64,000 nt of DNA from positions 85,720 through 149,719 of the forward strand of contig QFMX01000010.1 of NCBI GenBank assembly GCA_003240625.1, in the 5' to 3' direction. Of this stretch, positions 16,565 through 25,478 are shown one piece after another; positions within the stretch are counted from its first letter, which is position 1; every line of letters begins with the position of its first letter. A model generated the notes under the pieces. The model searched no databases. It was given only the letters and a program-made list of their open reading frames with translations, and was not told the DNA's origin. The translations under genes and the position numbers were made by a program. The DNA is from Sphingomonas taxi. Lineage in GTDB: Bacteria > Pseudomonadota > Alphaproteobacteria > Sphingomonadales > Sphingomonadaceae.

Positions 16565-17385
16565 GCCGATCGCTGTACCGGAGCCGCGCGCGAAGGCGAT
16601 TGATATCGATCAGCATAGTCGGCGCTCAATCCGAATGCCGCCTCGACCTTGGGATCGAGCCATGCCGCGATATGCGCCGCATCCTCGGCCGCCAGATCGG
16701 GATACGCGGTCGGCACATAGGGCGCATGGCCTTGCCCCTTGTAGCTGGTGATCGGCACGAACGGCTCGCGCCGCTCAATTTCCGCCACCGCCGCCAGCGC
16801 GGTCACGAACGCCGCCGGATCGCGCGCGAACGCGTCATAGCCCAGCAATGCGACGTTATGTGCGCGGTTCGTCAGCGACGACCAGTGGCGTAGCTTGGCG
16901 GTTCGCTTGGCGATGCAATTGGCAAAGCGTTCGCCGGTCTCGGGATCGCGCTCGTGCAGCATCTCGTCGCCGTGCATCGGGTGGCCGGGCTCGATATGCC
17001 CGAAATGATCGTCCCAATAGCTGTGCCAGTCGCTGCGGATGAACGCGTCGAACGGCTTGGCCTTCAGTTCGGGATGCGCATGCCACGGCTGGCGGTGCAG
17101 GCTGCGCGCCCAGTCATACGCATCGCGCGCCACCACCAGCACCAGCGTATCCTTCACGAACAGCGTCTGCGGCGGCACGAACCAATGCTTGAACCCGAAC
17201 GCCTCGGTGATCGCGACGCCGGGCATGTTCGCCTCGATCGCGCGCGTGACGAGGTTGGTCCCGCTGCACCGCTGGCCGTAAATCTGGACGCGCGTGATCG
17301 GCACGTCGCCACGTTTGACGACCCGCAACCCGGGCAAAGGCTGTTGCCAGTTCAAGGACTTGGGGGCGTTGGTGGCGATCGACAT
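16561..17385 (-). CDS. Sulfotransferase-like P-loop protein
   Basis: 274 aa. The segment VQIYGQRCSGTNLVTRAIE (about residues 32-50) looks like the PAPS 5'-phosphosulfate loop of bacterial sulfotransferase-like proteins, followed by LVLVVARDAYDWARSLHRQ, which resembles the 3'-phosphate-binding RDP/S segment. It is the first gene of a two-gene minus-strand operon with the MurG-like glycosyltransferase. It may modify the same glycan; equally it could be a nucleotide-binding protein without sulfotransferase activity. Moderately sure of the fold, not of the reaction. Confidence 0.58.
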   Translation of the reverse strand: MSIATNAPKSLNWQQPLPGLRVVKRGDVPITRVQIYGQRCSGTNLVTRAIEANMPGVAITEAFGFKHWFVPPQTLFVKDTLVLVVARDAYDWARSLHRQPWHAHPELKAKPFDAFIRSDWHSYWDDHFGHIEPGHPMHGDEMLHERDPETGERFANCIAKRTAKLRHWSSLTNRAHNVALLGYDAFARDPAAFVTALAAVAEIERREPFVPITSYKGQGHAPYVPTAYPDLAAEDAAHIAAWLDPKVEAAFGLSADYADRYQSPSRAAPVQRSA

Positions 17386-17708
17386 GATGCCGTGCCGCTA
17401 GCCCCGACGCGCGGTTCGTTCAATACCGCCGATCGCGGTAGCCGGCAGCCGACGTGCGCCCCCCGGTCTATGTTTCGTGCATGTTCGCAATGTGAATCCC
17501 ATGACACGTACCAGTCACCAGATGTATAGATCGGCAACGGGCCGTCATAAACCGTGCCGACGATACAACACCTCCCGACGATGACGGTTCGAAGACACTT
17601 TAGCGATTGTCGAACATTCAGACGCGCTTCAGATATCGGCGACGGAACCAATCCGTAATCGCACAAAAATGCCGCAATACATGGGATTGCGGTTCAGGGA
17701 GTATCGAC
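17386..17708. other. Divergent intergenic region before second TonB receptor
   Basis: 323 bp without a convincing gene, lower in GC than its surroundings, as expected for two divergent promoters. The only clear structure is a hairpin at 17672-17692 (CCGCAAT / ATTGCGG, 7-nt loop) ending a few bases before the receptor's Shine-Dalgarno. No promoter hexamers are called. Confidence 0.6.
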
Positions 17709-20546
17709 ATGCGTCTGGATTTTGGCAAGCGCCTTCTGGCGTCTACGCTACTGCTTGGGATCGCCACGCCGGTCTGGGCGCAGGCCACGGAGCAGACATC
17801 GCCTGCCGCATCGCTTGATCCGGCGACCGATCAGGCGGCGCCCGAGGATGGCGACACGATCGTCGTGACCGGCTCGCGCCTTGGCGGTGAAAGCCTGCGT
17901 CAGGCGTCGCCGATTTCGGTGGTCAGCGCCAAGGAAATCGCGCTGTCGGGCCAGATCAACGTCGAGAGCGTCCTGAAGGACCTTCCGCAGTTGATCCCCA
18001 GCACGACCGGCGCCTCAAACAACCCGGGCGGCGGCGTCGCGACGGCGGATCTGCGTGGTCTCGGCTCGACGCGCACGCTCGTCCTCGTCAACAACCGTCG
18101 CTACGTCGCCTATGACTCGAACCAGGTCGTCGATCTCAACACCATACCCTCGGCGCTGATCGAGCGGGTCGACATCGTCACCGGCGGCCGTTCGGCGGTG
18201 TACGGCTCGGATGCGATCGCGGGCGTCGTCAACTTCGTGATGAAGAAGGACTTCAGCGGCGTCCAGGCGAACGCGAACTACCGCATCAACGAGGCGGGCG
18301 ACGGCGGCAACTTCAACGGCAACCTGTTGCTCGGCGGCAATTTCGAAGACGGTCGCGGCAACGCGACGATCTATTTCGATTACACAAAGCGCAACGGCAT
18401 CCTCCAGTCGGCGCGCGATTATTCGCGCCAGGCTCTCGTCGACGACGGCGCGGGCGGCCTGATCGCAGGCGGATCGGGCTCGATCGAGGGCACCCGCTTC
18501 GCGCTCGGCGGCGTCAATCGCAAGTTCGAGATCGACGGCAGCTACTCGGCGTACAACTCGGCGACCGACGCGTATAATTATGCGCCCTCGAACTATCTGC
18601 AGGTCCCGCAGGAGCGGTTCCTGATGAGCGCGCAGACGCATTACGAGGTCAGTAAGGCGTTCAACGTCTATGCCGAAGGTCAGCTGATCAACAACCGCGT
18701 CAAGAACCAGCTCGCGCCGACGCCGTTCACCGGCTCGGTCGAACTCGACGTCAATTCGTCGTTCCTGTCGCCCAGCTCGCAGGCGTTGCTGCGCGGTCGT
18801 GACACCGATGGCGACGGCTATGTGACCTCGACGATCTATCGCCGCCTGACCGAGGTCGGTGCGCGTGTTTCGAACAACGACAACACGGCATACCGCGCGG
18901 TGCTCGGTGCCAATGGCGATATCGGCGGCGGCTGGAACTACGACGCGTATTACAGCTATTCGCGCACCCGCTCGACCGAGACGCAGAACGGCAACGTGTC
19001 GCGTAGCCGCGTGTTGCAGGCGCTTCGCACCACCACCGATGCCAGCGGTAACCTGGTGTGTTCGGATACCAGCAACGGCTGCGTTCCGCTGAACATCTTC
19101 GGTGCGGGCAACATCAGCTCGGCTGCGGCGGACTTCATCACGATCCCGACGCAGAACTCCAGCACGATCAGCGAGCAGGTCGCCAGTGCGTCGATCTCGA
19201 ACCGCAATCTGTTCGATCTGGGCGCGGGGCCGGTCGGCATCGTCTTCGGTACCGAGTATCGCCGCGAACATGGCGCCTATAGCCCCGATTTCGCGCTGTC
19301 GTCGGGCGACGTGGTCGGCTTCAACGCGGGCGAAGGGCTCAGCGGCGGTTACGACGTGAAGGAAGCCTATACCGAAGTCGCCGTGCCGTTGCTGGCCGAT
19401 ATCCCGCTGATCAAGAAGCTCGAAGTGAATGGCGCGTATCGCTATTCCTATTATTCGACCGCGGCGAAATCGGTGAACACCTATTCGGGTGGCGTCGTCT
19501 GGTCGCTGATCGACGACATCTCGCTGCGGGGCCAATATTCGCGGGCCGTCCGCGCACCGACCGTGAACGATCTTTACAGCGGTTCGTCGCAGGATTTCCC
19601 GGCGGCGACGGATCCCTGCACCACCGCGGTTGCCGTGACCAACACCAACCTCAACGCAAGCTGCCTTTCGACGGGTGTTCCCGCCTCGCTGATCGGTACC
19701 GCCTATGACGGCGGCAGCACGCAGATCCAGACGATCAACGGCGGCAACCCGGCACTGCGCGAGGAAACGTCGGAGACGTACACCGCCGGCATCGTCCTCC
19801 AGCCCCGCTTCCTGCCCGGCTTCTCGTTCACGGCCGACTATTACAAGATCAAGATCGCGAACTACATCTCGACGGTCGGCACCACCAACCTGATCCGCGC
19901 CTGCTATGGCGACGCGGACAACAACTACACGCCGTACAACGCCAGCTATTGCTCGTCGCTGCCGCGCGACGGCAACAGCTATGCGATCACCGATGCCGTC
20001 AACACGCTGGCCAACACCGGTGGCGTGACCACCCGCGGCGTCGACTTCGAGGCGCGGTACGGCATGCCGTTGAACTTCGGTGCATTCGGCAGTGAAACCG
20101 GCAAGCTCGACTTCCGGGTCAGCGGGACGCGGCTGATCGCGTTCAACTACAACCCGCTCGCATCGATCCCCGACCTGACGATCAACTGTGCGGGCAAGTT
20201 CGGCACGACGTGCGGCAATCCGTACGCCAAGTGGCGCCTGTCGGCCCGCACGACCTATTCGACCGGTCCGGTGACGGTTTCGCTGCTCTATCGCTACCTG
20301 TCGCCGGTGAAGGACGACGACAATGGTACGGTATATGCCGTCGAGAAGATCAAGGCGTACAACTATTTCGACCTGACCACGGCGTTCGAGGTGAAGCCAG
20401 GCTTCACCTGGTCGGTCGGCGTGAACAACCTGTTCAACAAGAAGCCCCCGATCATGGGCGACAACCAGGAACAGGCGAACACCTACCCGTCGACCTACGA
20501 CCCGTACGGCCGTGCATTCTTCGTCAGCACGAACGTCAAGTTCTAG
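17709..20546 (+). CDS. TonB-dependent outer-membrane receptor
   Basis: 945 aa; signal peptide 1-25 (ending VWAQ), TonB-box-like DTIVVTGSRL at about 49-58, plug with LVNNRRYVAYDS and GGRSAVYGSDAIAGVVNFV, then the barrel ending NVKF. The architecture and several stretches (plug, FSFTADYYKIKI, NNLFNKKPP) resemble the receptor at the left end of the window, so the two are paralogues. An in-frame extension upstream exists, but ATG 17709 has a Shine-Dalgarno (CAGGGA) and starts a proper signal peptide. It follows the glycan cluster and precedes an orphan regulator. Substrate unknown. Confidence 0.95.
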   Translation: MRLDFGKRLLASTLLLGIATPVWAQATEQTSPAASLDPATDQAAPEDGDTIVVTGSRLGGESLRQASPISVVSAKEIALSGQINVESVLKDLPQLIPSTTGASNNPGGGVATADLRGLGSTRTLVLVNNRRYVAYDSNQVVDLNTIPSALIERVDIVTGGRSAVYGSDAIAGVVNFVMKKDFSGVQANANYRINEAGDGGNFNGNLLLGGNFEDGRGNATIYFDYTKRNGILQSARDYSRQALVDDGAGGLIAGGSGSIEGTRFALGGVNRKFEIDGSYSAYNSATDAYNYAPSNYLQVPQERFLMSAQTHYEVSKAFNVYAEGQLINNRVKNQLAPTPFTGSVELDVNSSFLSPSSQALLRGRDTDGDGYVTSTIYRRLTEVGARVSNNDNTAYRAVLGANGDIGGGWNYDAYYSYSRTRSTETQNGNVSRSRVLQALRTTTDASGNLVCSDTSNGCVPLNIFGAGNISSAAADFITIPTQNSSTISEQVASASISNRNLFDLGAGPVGIVFGTEYRREHGAYSPDFALSSGDVVGFNAGEGLSGGYDVKEAYTEVAVPLLADIPLIKKLEVNGAYRYSYYSTAAKSVNTYSGGVVWSLIDDISLRGQYSRAVRAPTVNDLYSGSSQDFPAATDPCTTAVAVTNTNLNASCLSTGVPASLIGTAYDGGSTQIQTINGGNPALREETSETYTAGIVLQPRFLPGFSFTADYYKIKIANYISTVGTTNLIRACYGDADNNYTPYNASYCSSLPRDGNSYAITDAVNTLANTGGVTTRGVDFEARYGMPLNFGAFGSETGKLDFRVSGTRLIAFNYNPLASIPDLTINCAGKFGTTCGNPYAKWRLSARTTYSTGPVTVSLLYRYLSPVKDDDNGTVYAVEKIKAYNYFDLTTAFEVKPGFTWSVGVNNLFNKKPPIMGDNQEQANTYPSTYDPYGRAFFVSTNVKF

Positions 20547-20556
20547 GATCGAAACG

Positions 20557-20591
20557 CCTGCAATCCTCTCCGCCAGGCAGGGGATTGCAGG
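20557..20591 (+). terminator. Hairpin after second TonB receptor
   Basis: CCTGCAATCC / GGATTGCAGG, a 10-bp perfect inverted repeat with a 15-nt loop, starting 10 bp after the receptor stop. There is no T tract, so termination is plausible but not certain; it could also protect the 3' end of the mRNA. Confidence 0.5.
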
Positions 20592-20758
20592 CACTGCCCA
20601 ACGGGACGTGGGCTTCCTCACCCTGCGCTGCCTCCGCCTTCAAGTCACCGTGGCGGCAGGGGCAGGGCAGGGTTTTTCCGACTTCGCAATATTGCGTGCG
20701 GGCCTCGTTGATGCGCGCTGTGAAACAAACGGACATATCGCGGACAAACGCGCGATCC

Positions 20759-21613
20759 ATGACCGCGTACATGATCGCAAACCATTACGGGCTCCCCGTT
20801 TCCGTCTCGCCAACTTCACAACGCGACGACCACGCAGCCGTCGACGGTACCGATGCCGGCAGCGCGCGGATCGTCATCGTCGACGACGATCCCGGCCTGC
20901 GCGAGTTGCTGACCGAATTCCTCGTCGATCACGGCCTGCGCGCCGAAGCAGTCGATAGCGGTGCGGCACTGCGCACCCGGCTGGGCCGATCGCCCTGCGA
21001 CCTGATCGTACTCGACATGATGATGCCCGGCGAGGACGGCCTGTCGGTGCTGCGGACGCTGACCCGTAACGGTCAGGCACCGGCGGTCATCATGTTCTCG
21101 GCGCTGGCGAGCGAAGTCGACCGGGTCGTCGCGCTCGAACTGGGCGCGGACGATTATGTCACCAAGCCCGCCAGCCCACGCGAGATCCTCGCCCGGATCC
21201 GTTCGGTCCTGCGGCGACGCGGTGCCGGGCTCGCGCACAGGGATGGCGCATCGAATGCGGAGCAACAGGGCGATGGCGCGGTGCCGTCGGCGCGGGCGAT
21301 GACGTTCGCGTTCGCCGGCTGGACGCTCGATTGCCGGATGCGCACGCTCTACGCACCCGACGGCACGATGGTCCGCCTGACCGATGGCGAGTTCCAGTTG
21401 CTCAACGTGTTCGTGTCGCAGCCGCAGACCGTGCATTCGCGCGACGACATGATCGCGCAGTCGGGCCGCACCGACAGCATGGCGCGCGGGCGGACGATCG
21501 ACGTCAACATCAGCCGCCTGCGTCGCAAGCTCCATGCATACGACACCGTCGAGATCATCCGGACGGTGCGCGGCAACGGCTATATCTTCATGCCGGCGGT
21601 GACCGCGGCCTGA
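20759..21613 (+). CDS. OmpR-family DNA-binding response regulator
   Basis: About 284 aa. Receiver domain from about residue 38: acidic cluster VIVDDDPG, phospho-acceptor DLIVLDMMMPGEDG, and the conserved Lys in YVTKPASP. A winged-helix Trans_reg_C domain follows (about 180-280, LTDGEFQLLNVFV ... VDVNISRLRRKL ... VRGNGYIF). No histidine kinase is adjacent, so it is an orphan here. ATGs at 20711 and 20771 are alternative starts and none has a clear Shine-Dalgarno. The linker of about 50 residues between the domains is longer than usual. Target genes cannot be read from the window. Confidence 0.9.
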   Translation: MTAYMIANHYGLPVSVSPTSQRDDHAAVDGTDAGSARIVIVDDDPGLRELLTEFLVDHGLRAEAVDSGAALRTRLGRSPCDLIVLDMMMPGEDGLSVLRTLTRNGQAPAVIMFSALASEVDRVVALELGADDYVTKPASPREILARIRSVLRRRGAGLAHRDGASNAEQQGDGAVPSARAMTFAFAGWTLDCRMRTLYAPDGTMVRLTDGEFQLLNVFVSQPQTVHSRDDMIAQSGRTDSMARGRTIDVNISRLRRKLHAYDTVEIIRTVRGNGYIFMPAVTAA

Positions 21614-21710
21614 GACGTCGCGCGATTGCGACCTCCGATTGCGACGGGCGCGCGGTCGCAATACACGACGCGTGTATGACGCAATCTTTCCTCCCGATCG
21701 GCCGCCGGTG

Positions 21711-22550
21711 ATGCGGATCGACGCGCATCAGCATTTCTGGCGCTATTCGCCGGCCGCGCATCCGTGGATCGAGCCCGGCAGCGTGCTGGCGCGCGATCAT
21801 GCGCCGGCCGATCTGATGCCGACGCTCGATCGGGCCGGCTTCGACGGCTGCATCGCGGTGCAGGCCGAACAGACCGAGGCGGAGACCGACGTGTTGCTCC
21901 AGCTCGCCGCGGATACGCCGAGTATCCTGGGCGTGGTCGGCTGGACCGATCTCACCGCGGACGATGTCGCGGACCGGCTCGATGCATTGCGGCGGGTTCC
22001 GGCGCTGGTCGGCTTCCGGCACATGGTGCAGGACGAACCGGCGGACGATTTCCTGCTGACCCCCGCGTTCGTGCGCGGCGTCCGCGCGGCGCTGGCGCGC
22101 GGGTTCAGCTACGACATCCTCGTCAAGCCGCGGGAGGCCGGGCATGTCCGCCGGTTCGTCGATCTGGTCGGCGTCGACCAGATCCGCGACGGGCAGCTGA
22201 TCCTCGATCACGGTGCCAAGCCCGCCATCGCGACCGGCGGCTGGCAGCTCTGGGCCGATGCGATCGCCGACATGGCCCGTGCGCCGGCACTGCTGTGCAA
22301 GCTGTCGGGGCTGGTGACCGAGGCTGACCACGCGACCTGGACCGCGGATCGGATCGCGCCGTATCTGGATCACCTGCTCGCCTGTTTCGGACCCGATCGG
22401 CTGATCTTCGGCTCCGACTGGCCGGTCTGTCGCCTTGCGGCCGAGTATCAGGCGGTCCACGACCTGATCGACGACTTCGTCACGCGCGCCTGTCCCGAAG
22501 CGCGCGACCGCATCTTCGGCGGCACCGCGGCGATCGCCTACGGTCTGTAG
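21711..22550 (+). CDS. Amidohydrolase-2 family lactonase-like enzyme
   Basis: 279-aa TIM-barrel metal-dependent hydrolase. The N-terminus MRIDAHQHFW is the metal-binding HxH strand, followed by GFDGCIAVQAEQTEAET, LVGFRHMVQDE, ILDHGAKPAI, LCKLSGLVTEADH and LIFGSDWPVC with the catalytic Asp. This pattern is that of L-fucono-1,5-lactonase-like and related sugar-lactone hydrolases. No other sugar catabolic gene is adjacent, so the substrate is unresolved. A GTG immediately before the ATG is an equivalent start. Confidence 0.82.
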   Translation: MRIDAHQHFWRYSPAAHPWIEPGSVLARDHAPADLMPTLDRAGFDGCIAVQAEQTEAETDVLLQLAADTPSILGVVGWTDLTADDVADRLDALRRVPALVGFRHMVQDEPADDFLLTPAFVRGVRAALARGFSYDILVKPREAGHVRRFVDLVGVDQIRDGQLILDHGAKPAIATGGWQLWADAIADMARAPALLCKLSGLVTEADHATWTADRIAPYLDHLLACFGPDRLIFGSDWPVCRLAAEYQAVHDLIDDFVTRACPEARDRIFGGTAAIAYGL

Positions 22551-22675
22551 CGGGCGCGGCGCTCGGTCGGAGCATCGCGCAACGGCGTCGCGCCCCGGGC
22601 CGCGCGCTACCCACCCCGCGCTACTCACCCCTTACCCTGCACCCCGCACCATTTCCCTGACGGAGGATCGCGGTT

Positions 22676-23392
22676 ATGGATGCGGCGATGCCTCAGCGAC
22701 GCGCTCGATCTCCTGCCGTGCGCTCTCGCCCCCACGGCGCTCGCTCCCAGGGCTCTCGCTCGCGGTCATCACCGCGCCGGCCGTCCTCCGAACACTGGCT
22801 GCTGCTGCTCGGCGCCGCGGTCGTGTTCGCGGTGATCTGCGGTTCGCTCACCGACCTGCCCTGGCCGACCGCAAGCACCGATTTGCGGCGTCCGCGCCGG
22901 CTCACCATGGCGCAGGCTCGGGCTTCCAATGCGCTCGTCCCGACCGTGGTAAAAGAGCGGTCGCCCGCCAAGCGCTTCCGCTTTCGCGGCGGTCCTGCGG
23001 CGCGCGAACAGGCGACCGAATGCCTCGCGACGGTCGCGCTGTACGAGGCCGGCAGCGACCGCGACGGACAGCGCGCCGTGATCCAGGTCGTGCTCAACCG
23101 GGTCCGCGCGCCGGGGTTTCCCAAGACGGTCTGCGGCGTGGTCTATCAGGGATCGAACCGGAACACCGGGTGTCAGTTCTCGTTCACCTGCGACGGATCG
23201 CAGACGCGCCGGCCCGAACGCAACGGGTGGGAGCAGGCTCGCCGTGCCGCCCGCCGGGCGCTCGGTGGTTACGTCTATGCGCCGGTCGGCCGGGCGACGC
23301 ACTATCACACCGACTGGCTGGTCCCCTATTGGCGGTCGTCGCTGGTCAAGGTGGCGACCGTACGGTCGCACATCTTCTATCAGCGGCGATGA
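22676..23392 (+). CDS. SleB-family cell-wall hydrolase
   Basis: 238 aa. A basic, Arg/Ser-rich N-terminus precedes one membrane segment (HWLLLLGAAVVFAVICGSL, about 40-58), giving a type II anchor. The C-terminal hydrolase_2/SleB domain begins with TECLATVALYEAGSDRDGQ, where the catalytic Glu is in LYEA, and continues with VVLNRVRAPGFPKTVCGVV and CQFSFTCDG. Acts on peptidoglycan in the periplasm. CGGAGGA is well placed before the ATG. The next gene, rlpA, also encodes a peptidoglycan-acting lipoprotein, so the pair is likely functionally linked. Confidence 0.9.
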   Translation: MDAAMPQRRARSPAVRSRPHGARSQGSRSRSSPRRPSSEHWLLLLGAAVVFAVICGSLTDLPWPTASTDLRRPRRLTMAQARASNALVPTVVKERSPAKRFRFRGGPAAREQATECLATVALYEAGSDRDGQRAVIQVVLNRVRAPGFPKTVCGVVYQGSNRNTGCQFSFTCDGSQTRRPERNGWEQARRAARRALGGYVYAPVGRATHYHTDWLVPYWRSSLVKVATVRSHIFYQRR

Positions 23393-23442
23393 CGCTCTTG
23401 CCGGAGCGCATTCCTGCATCGGCCCGACGGACAAGGATATCC

Positions 23443-24012
23443 ATGTCGAACCTCCTACGAACTGCGACCGGCACCGCGTGCCTCGGCCTGCTCGCTTTGA
23501 CCGGTTGTGCAGGCGGATCCTATCGCCCGGTCAGCGATGCCCCGGTGAAGCTCGGCGGTCCCTACCGGGTCAGGGGCGCCACCTATGTGCCCGCCGTCGA
23601 TCCCACCTACGACGTGCTCGGATATGCCAGCTGGTACGGATCGGAATCGGGTAACCGTACCGCGAGCGGCGAGCGGTTCCGCCCCGACTGGACGACCGCG
23701 GCGCATACCACGCTGCCGCTGCCGACCTATGTCGAGGTCACCGCGCTCGATACCGGTCGGCGGATCATCGTGCGGATCAACGATCGGGGCCCGTTCGCCG
23801 GCGGCGCGCGGATCATCGACCTCTCGCGCGGCGCGGCCGAGCGTCTGGGGGTTCGCGCAGCGGGCCAGGCCGCGGTCAGGGTTCGCATCGTCGAGCCGAC
23901 CGCCGACGACCGTGCCCGCCTTCGCAAGGGCAAGCGCGCGCGAGAGCTGCCGCCGATCTCCGAGCATGATCGGCTGAGCCTCAGGTCACAGCTGGCTGCC
24001 GCCGGATTCTGA
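23443..24012 (+). CDS. rlpA: RlpA septal lytic transglycosylase-like lipoprotein
   Basis: 189 aa. Lipobox LTGC places the lipidated Cys at residue 22. The double-psi beta-barrel carries YASWYGSESGNRTASGERF, TAAHTTLPLPTYVEVT and VRINDRGPFAGGARIIDLSRGAAE, including the conserved Asp/His of RlpA. It cleaves denuded glycan strands at the septum in characterised species. No SPOR domain is present at the C-terminus, unlike E. coli RlpA. Located 50 bp after the SleB gene; convergent with the DUF2254 gene. Confidence 0.92.
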   Translation: MSNLLRTATGTACLGLLALTGCAGGSYRPVSDAPVKLGGPYRVRGATYVPAVDPTYDVLGYASWYGSESGNRTASGERFRPDWTTAAHTTLPLPTYVEVTALDTGRRIIVRINDRGPFAGGARIIDLSRGAAERLGVRAAGQAAVRVRIVEPTADDRARLRKGKRARELPPISEHDRLSLRSQLAAAGF

Positions 24013-24029
24013 TGGCCGAACTGTCGGTC

Positions 24030-24098
24030 AGGATCTACGGGGCAGGATCTACGGGGCAGGATCTACGGGGCAGGATCTACGGGCCAGGGCTACGGGTC
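24030..24098. repeat. 14-bp tandem repeat between convergent genes
   Basis: AGGATCTACGGGGC repeated four times (the fourth copy with one substitution) plus a degenerate fifth, filling the gap between the rlpA stop and the DUF2254 stop and running into the latter's final codons. Confidence 0.95.
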
Positions 24099-25350
24099 AG
24101 TCTGCGCGATCGCCCCAATGCCCGCGATGCGCAGCCTCGAACGCGGCGAGATCGTCCGCGTCGTCCATCATGCGACGCGCTCGCTCCAGGCAGTGATCGG
24201 CCAGCGCGCGGATGTCGCGCCGGGCCGCGGGCAGCGCCGCGTGAAGCGCTGCGAGCGTGACGGTCAGCCGGATCGTGACTTCGGCCTCCTGGCTCCCCTC
24301 GCGCAGGATCGGGCGGAAGGCATCGGTCAGCATCTCCTCGACGGTCGGGCGCGTCAGATAGACCGGCGGCAGGTCGTCGATCTGCACCGCGTCGGGCTGG
24401 TCGACCGGCAGGTTGAGCAGCACCCGCAGCAACGCGTTGAGCACCTCGATCGCGGTACCGGGATCGTTGGTCGCGGGCGACAAGGCCCGGCTTGCAATCT
24501 CCGACAGCGCGATCAACCCGAGCCGCGGGTCCTGGTCGAACGAGCGGTGCCGCTCGATCGTGAAGGCGCGCAGCATGAGCGTCCGCAGCGCGTCGTCGGC
24601 CGTGCCTTCGATCCGCATCAGGTCGCGGTGCGGGTGGACCATTGCGCCCGGCAATACGACGACATGGATGACGATCCCCCGCTGCGTCGCGATCGCAGCC
24701 AGCGCGGCGACGTCGACATGCGTGACATAGCCGGTCGTCTCGCCGCGGATAGACTGTGCCCCGACCGGCACCGCGATCGCGGGACGCCCGCCCAGATAGG
24801 GCTTTGCGGCGAAGTCCGTCATCGCGTCGGCCGCGGCATTCTCGACCCGGTCGATGACGTCGGACATCCGACCGAACGCGGTGATGTGCGCGATCCAGCG
24901 CAACAGCGTGACGACCACCCAGACGACGATCAGGACGGTCGCGCCGAACAGGATGATCCGGCCTTCGCTGCCATAGGCGTGCGTCTGGAGGCCGATGATC
25001 CCGACGATCGAGAATACGAACGCGCCGAGGAAGGTCGACAACGCGTTCTGCGAGGTGGGGTCGTTGATCAGCAACTGCGTCGCGCGCGGTGTCGCCAACT
25101 GCGTCGCCGACGAATAAGCGCTGACCATCGCCGTCAGTGAAAAGGTCGTCACCGCCAGCATGCTCGACGCCATGATCTGCAGGATCGTGCCGACCGCGTC
25201 CTGGCCCAGATCGGCGCCGAACGAATACGGGAGATAGGGCACGATCGCGCCCGACAGGATCGCCAGCACGACGCTCAACAGGCTGATGATCGCGGCACGA
25301 AACCAGATCTTCCGGACGATCCGGCGCAGGATCCACGACCATTTCTTCAT
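24097..25350 (-). CDS. DUF2254 family membrane protein
   Basis: 417 aa. Four membrane segments in the N-terminal third (about 20-42, 62-80, 105-122 and 130-150), then a soluble half with the family-typical SGYV-like TTGYVTHVDVAAL, DPRLGLIALSEIASRALSPATNDPGTA and a C-terminal alpha-helical part. DUF2254 proteins are inner-membrane proteins of unknown function. Divergent from a ClC chloride transporter gene over 128 bp, which may hint at ion or envelope homeostasis. The stop lies in the last unit of the tandem repeat. Confidence 0.9.
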   Translation of the reverse strand: MKKWSWILRRIVRKIWFRAAIISLLSVVLAILSGAIVPYLPYSFGADLGQDAVGTILQIMASSMLAVTTFSLTAMVSAYSSATQLATPRATQLLINDPTSQNALSTFLGAFVFSIVGIIGLQTHAYGSEGRIILFGATVLIVVWVVVTLLRWIAHITAFGRMSDVIDRVENAAADAMTDFAAKPYLGGRPAIAVPVGAQSIRGETTGYVTHVDVAALAAIATQRGIVIHVVVLPGAMVHPHRDLMRIEGTADDALRTLMLRAFTIERHRSFDQDPRLGLIALSEIASRALSPATNDPGTAIEVLNALLRVLLNLPVDQPDAVQIDDLPPVYLTRPTVEEMLTDAFRPILREGSQEAEVTIRLTVTLAALHAALPAARRDIRALADHCLERARRMMDDADDLAAFEAAHRGHWGDRAD

Positions 25351-25478
25351 GCCTGTTCCCCGGTCGACGCCTGTGCGCCCTAGACGGGAACGGTCGCGCG
25401 CATGAAACGCTCCGGGGCACGATGCGGCTTGCCATGCCGGGGTGACGGACGAGGGCGCATAATCTAGGTCAACGTCGC

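Noticed and set aside
24012..24260. Small open frame whose ATG overlaps the rlpA stop
   Set aside because: Its first third is encoded by the 14-bp tandem repeat and the rest is antisense to the DUF2254 coding sequence; no Shine-Dalgarno and no family resemblance.
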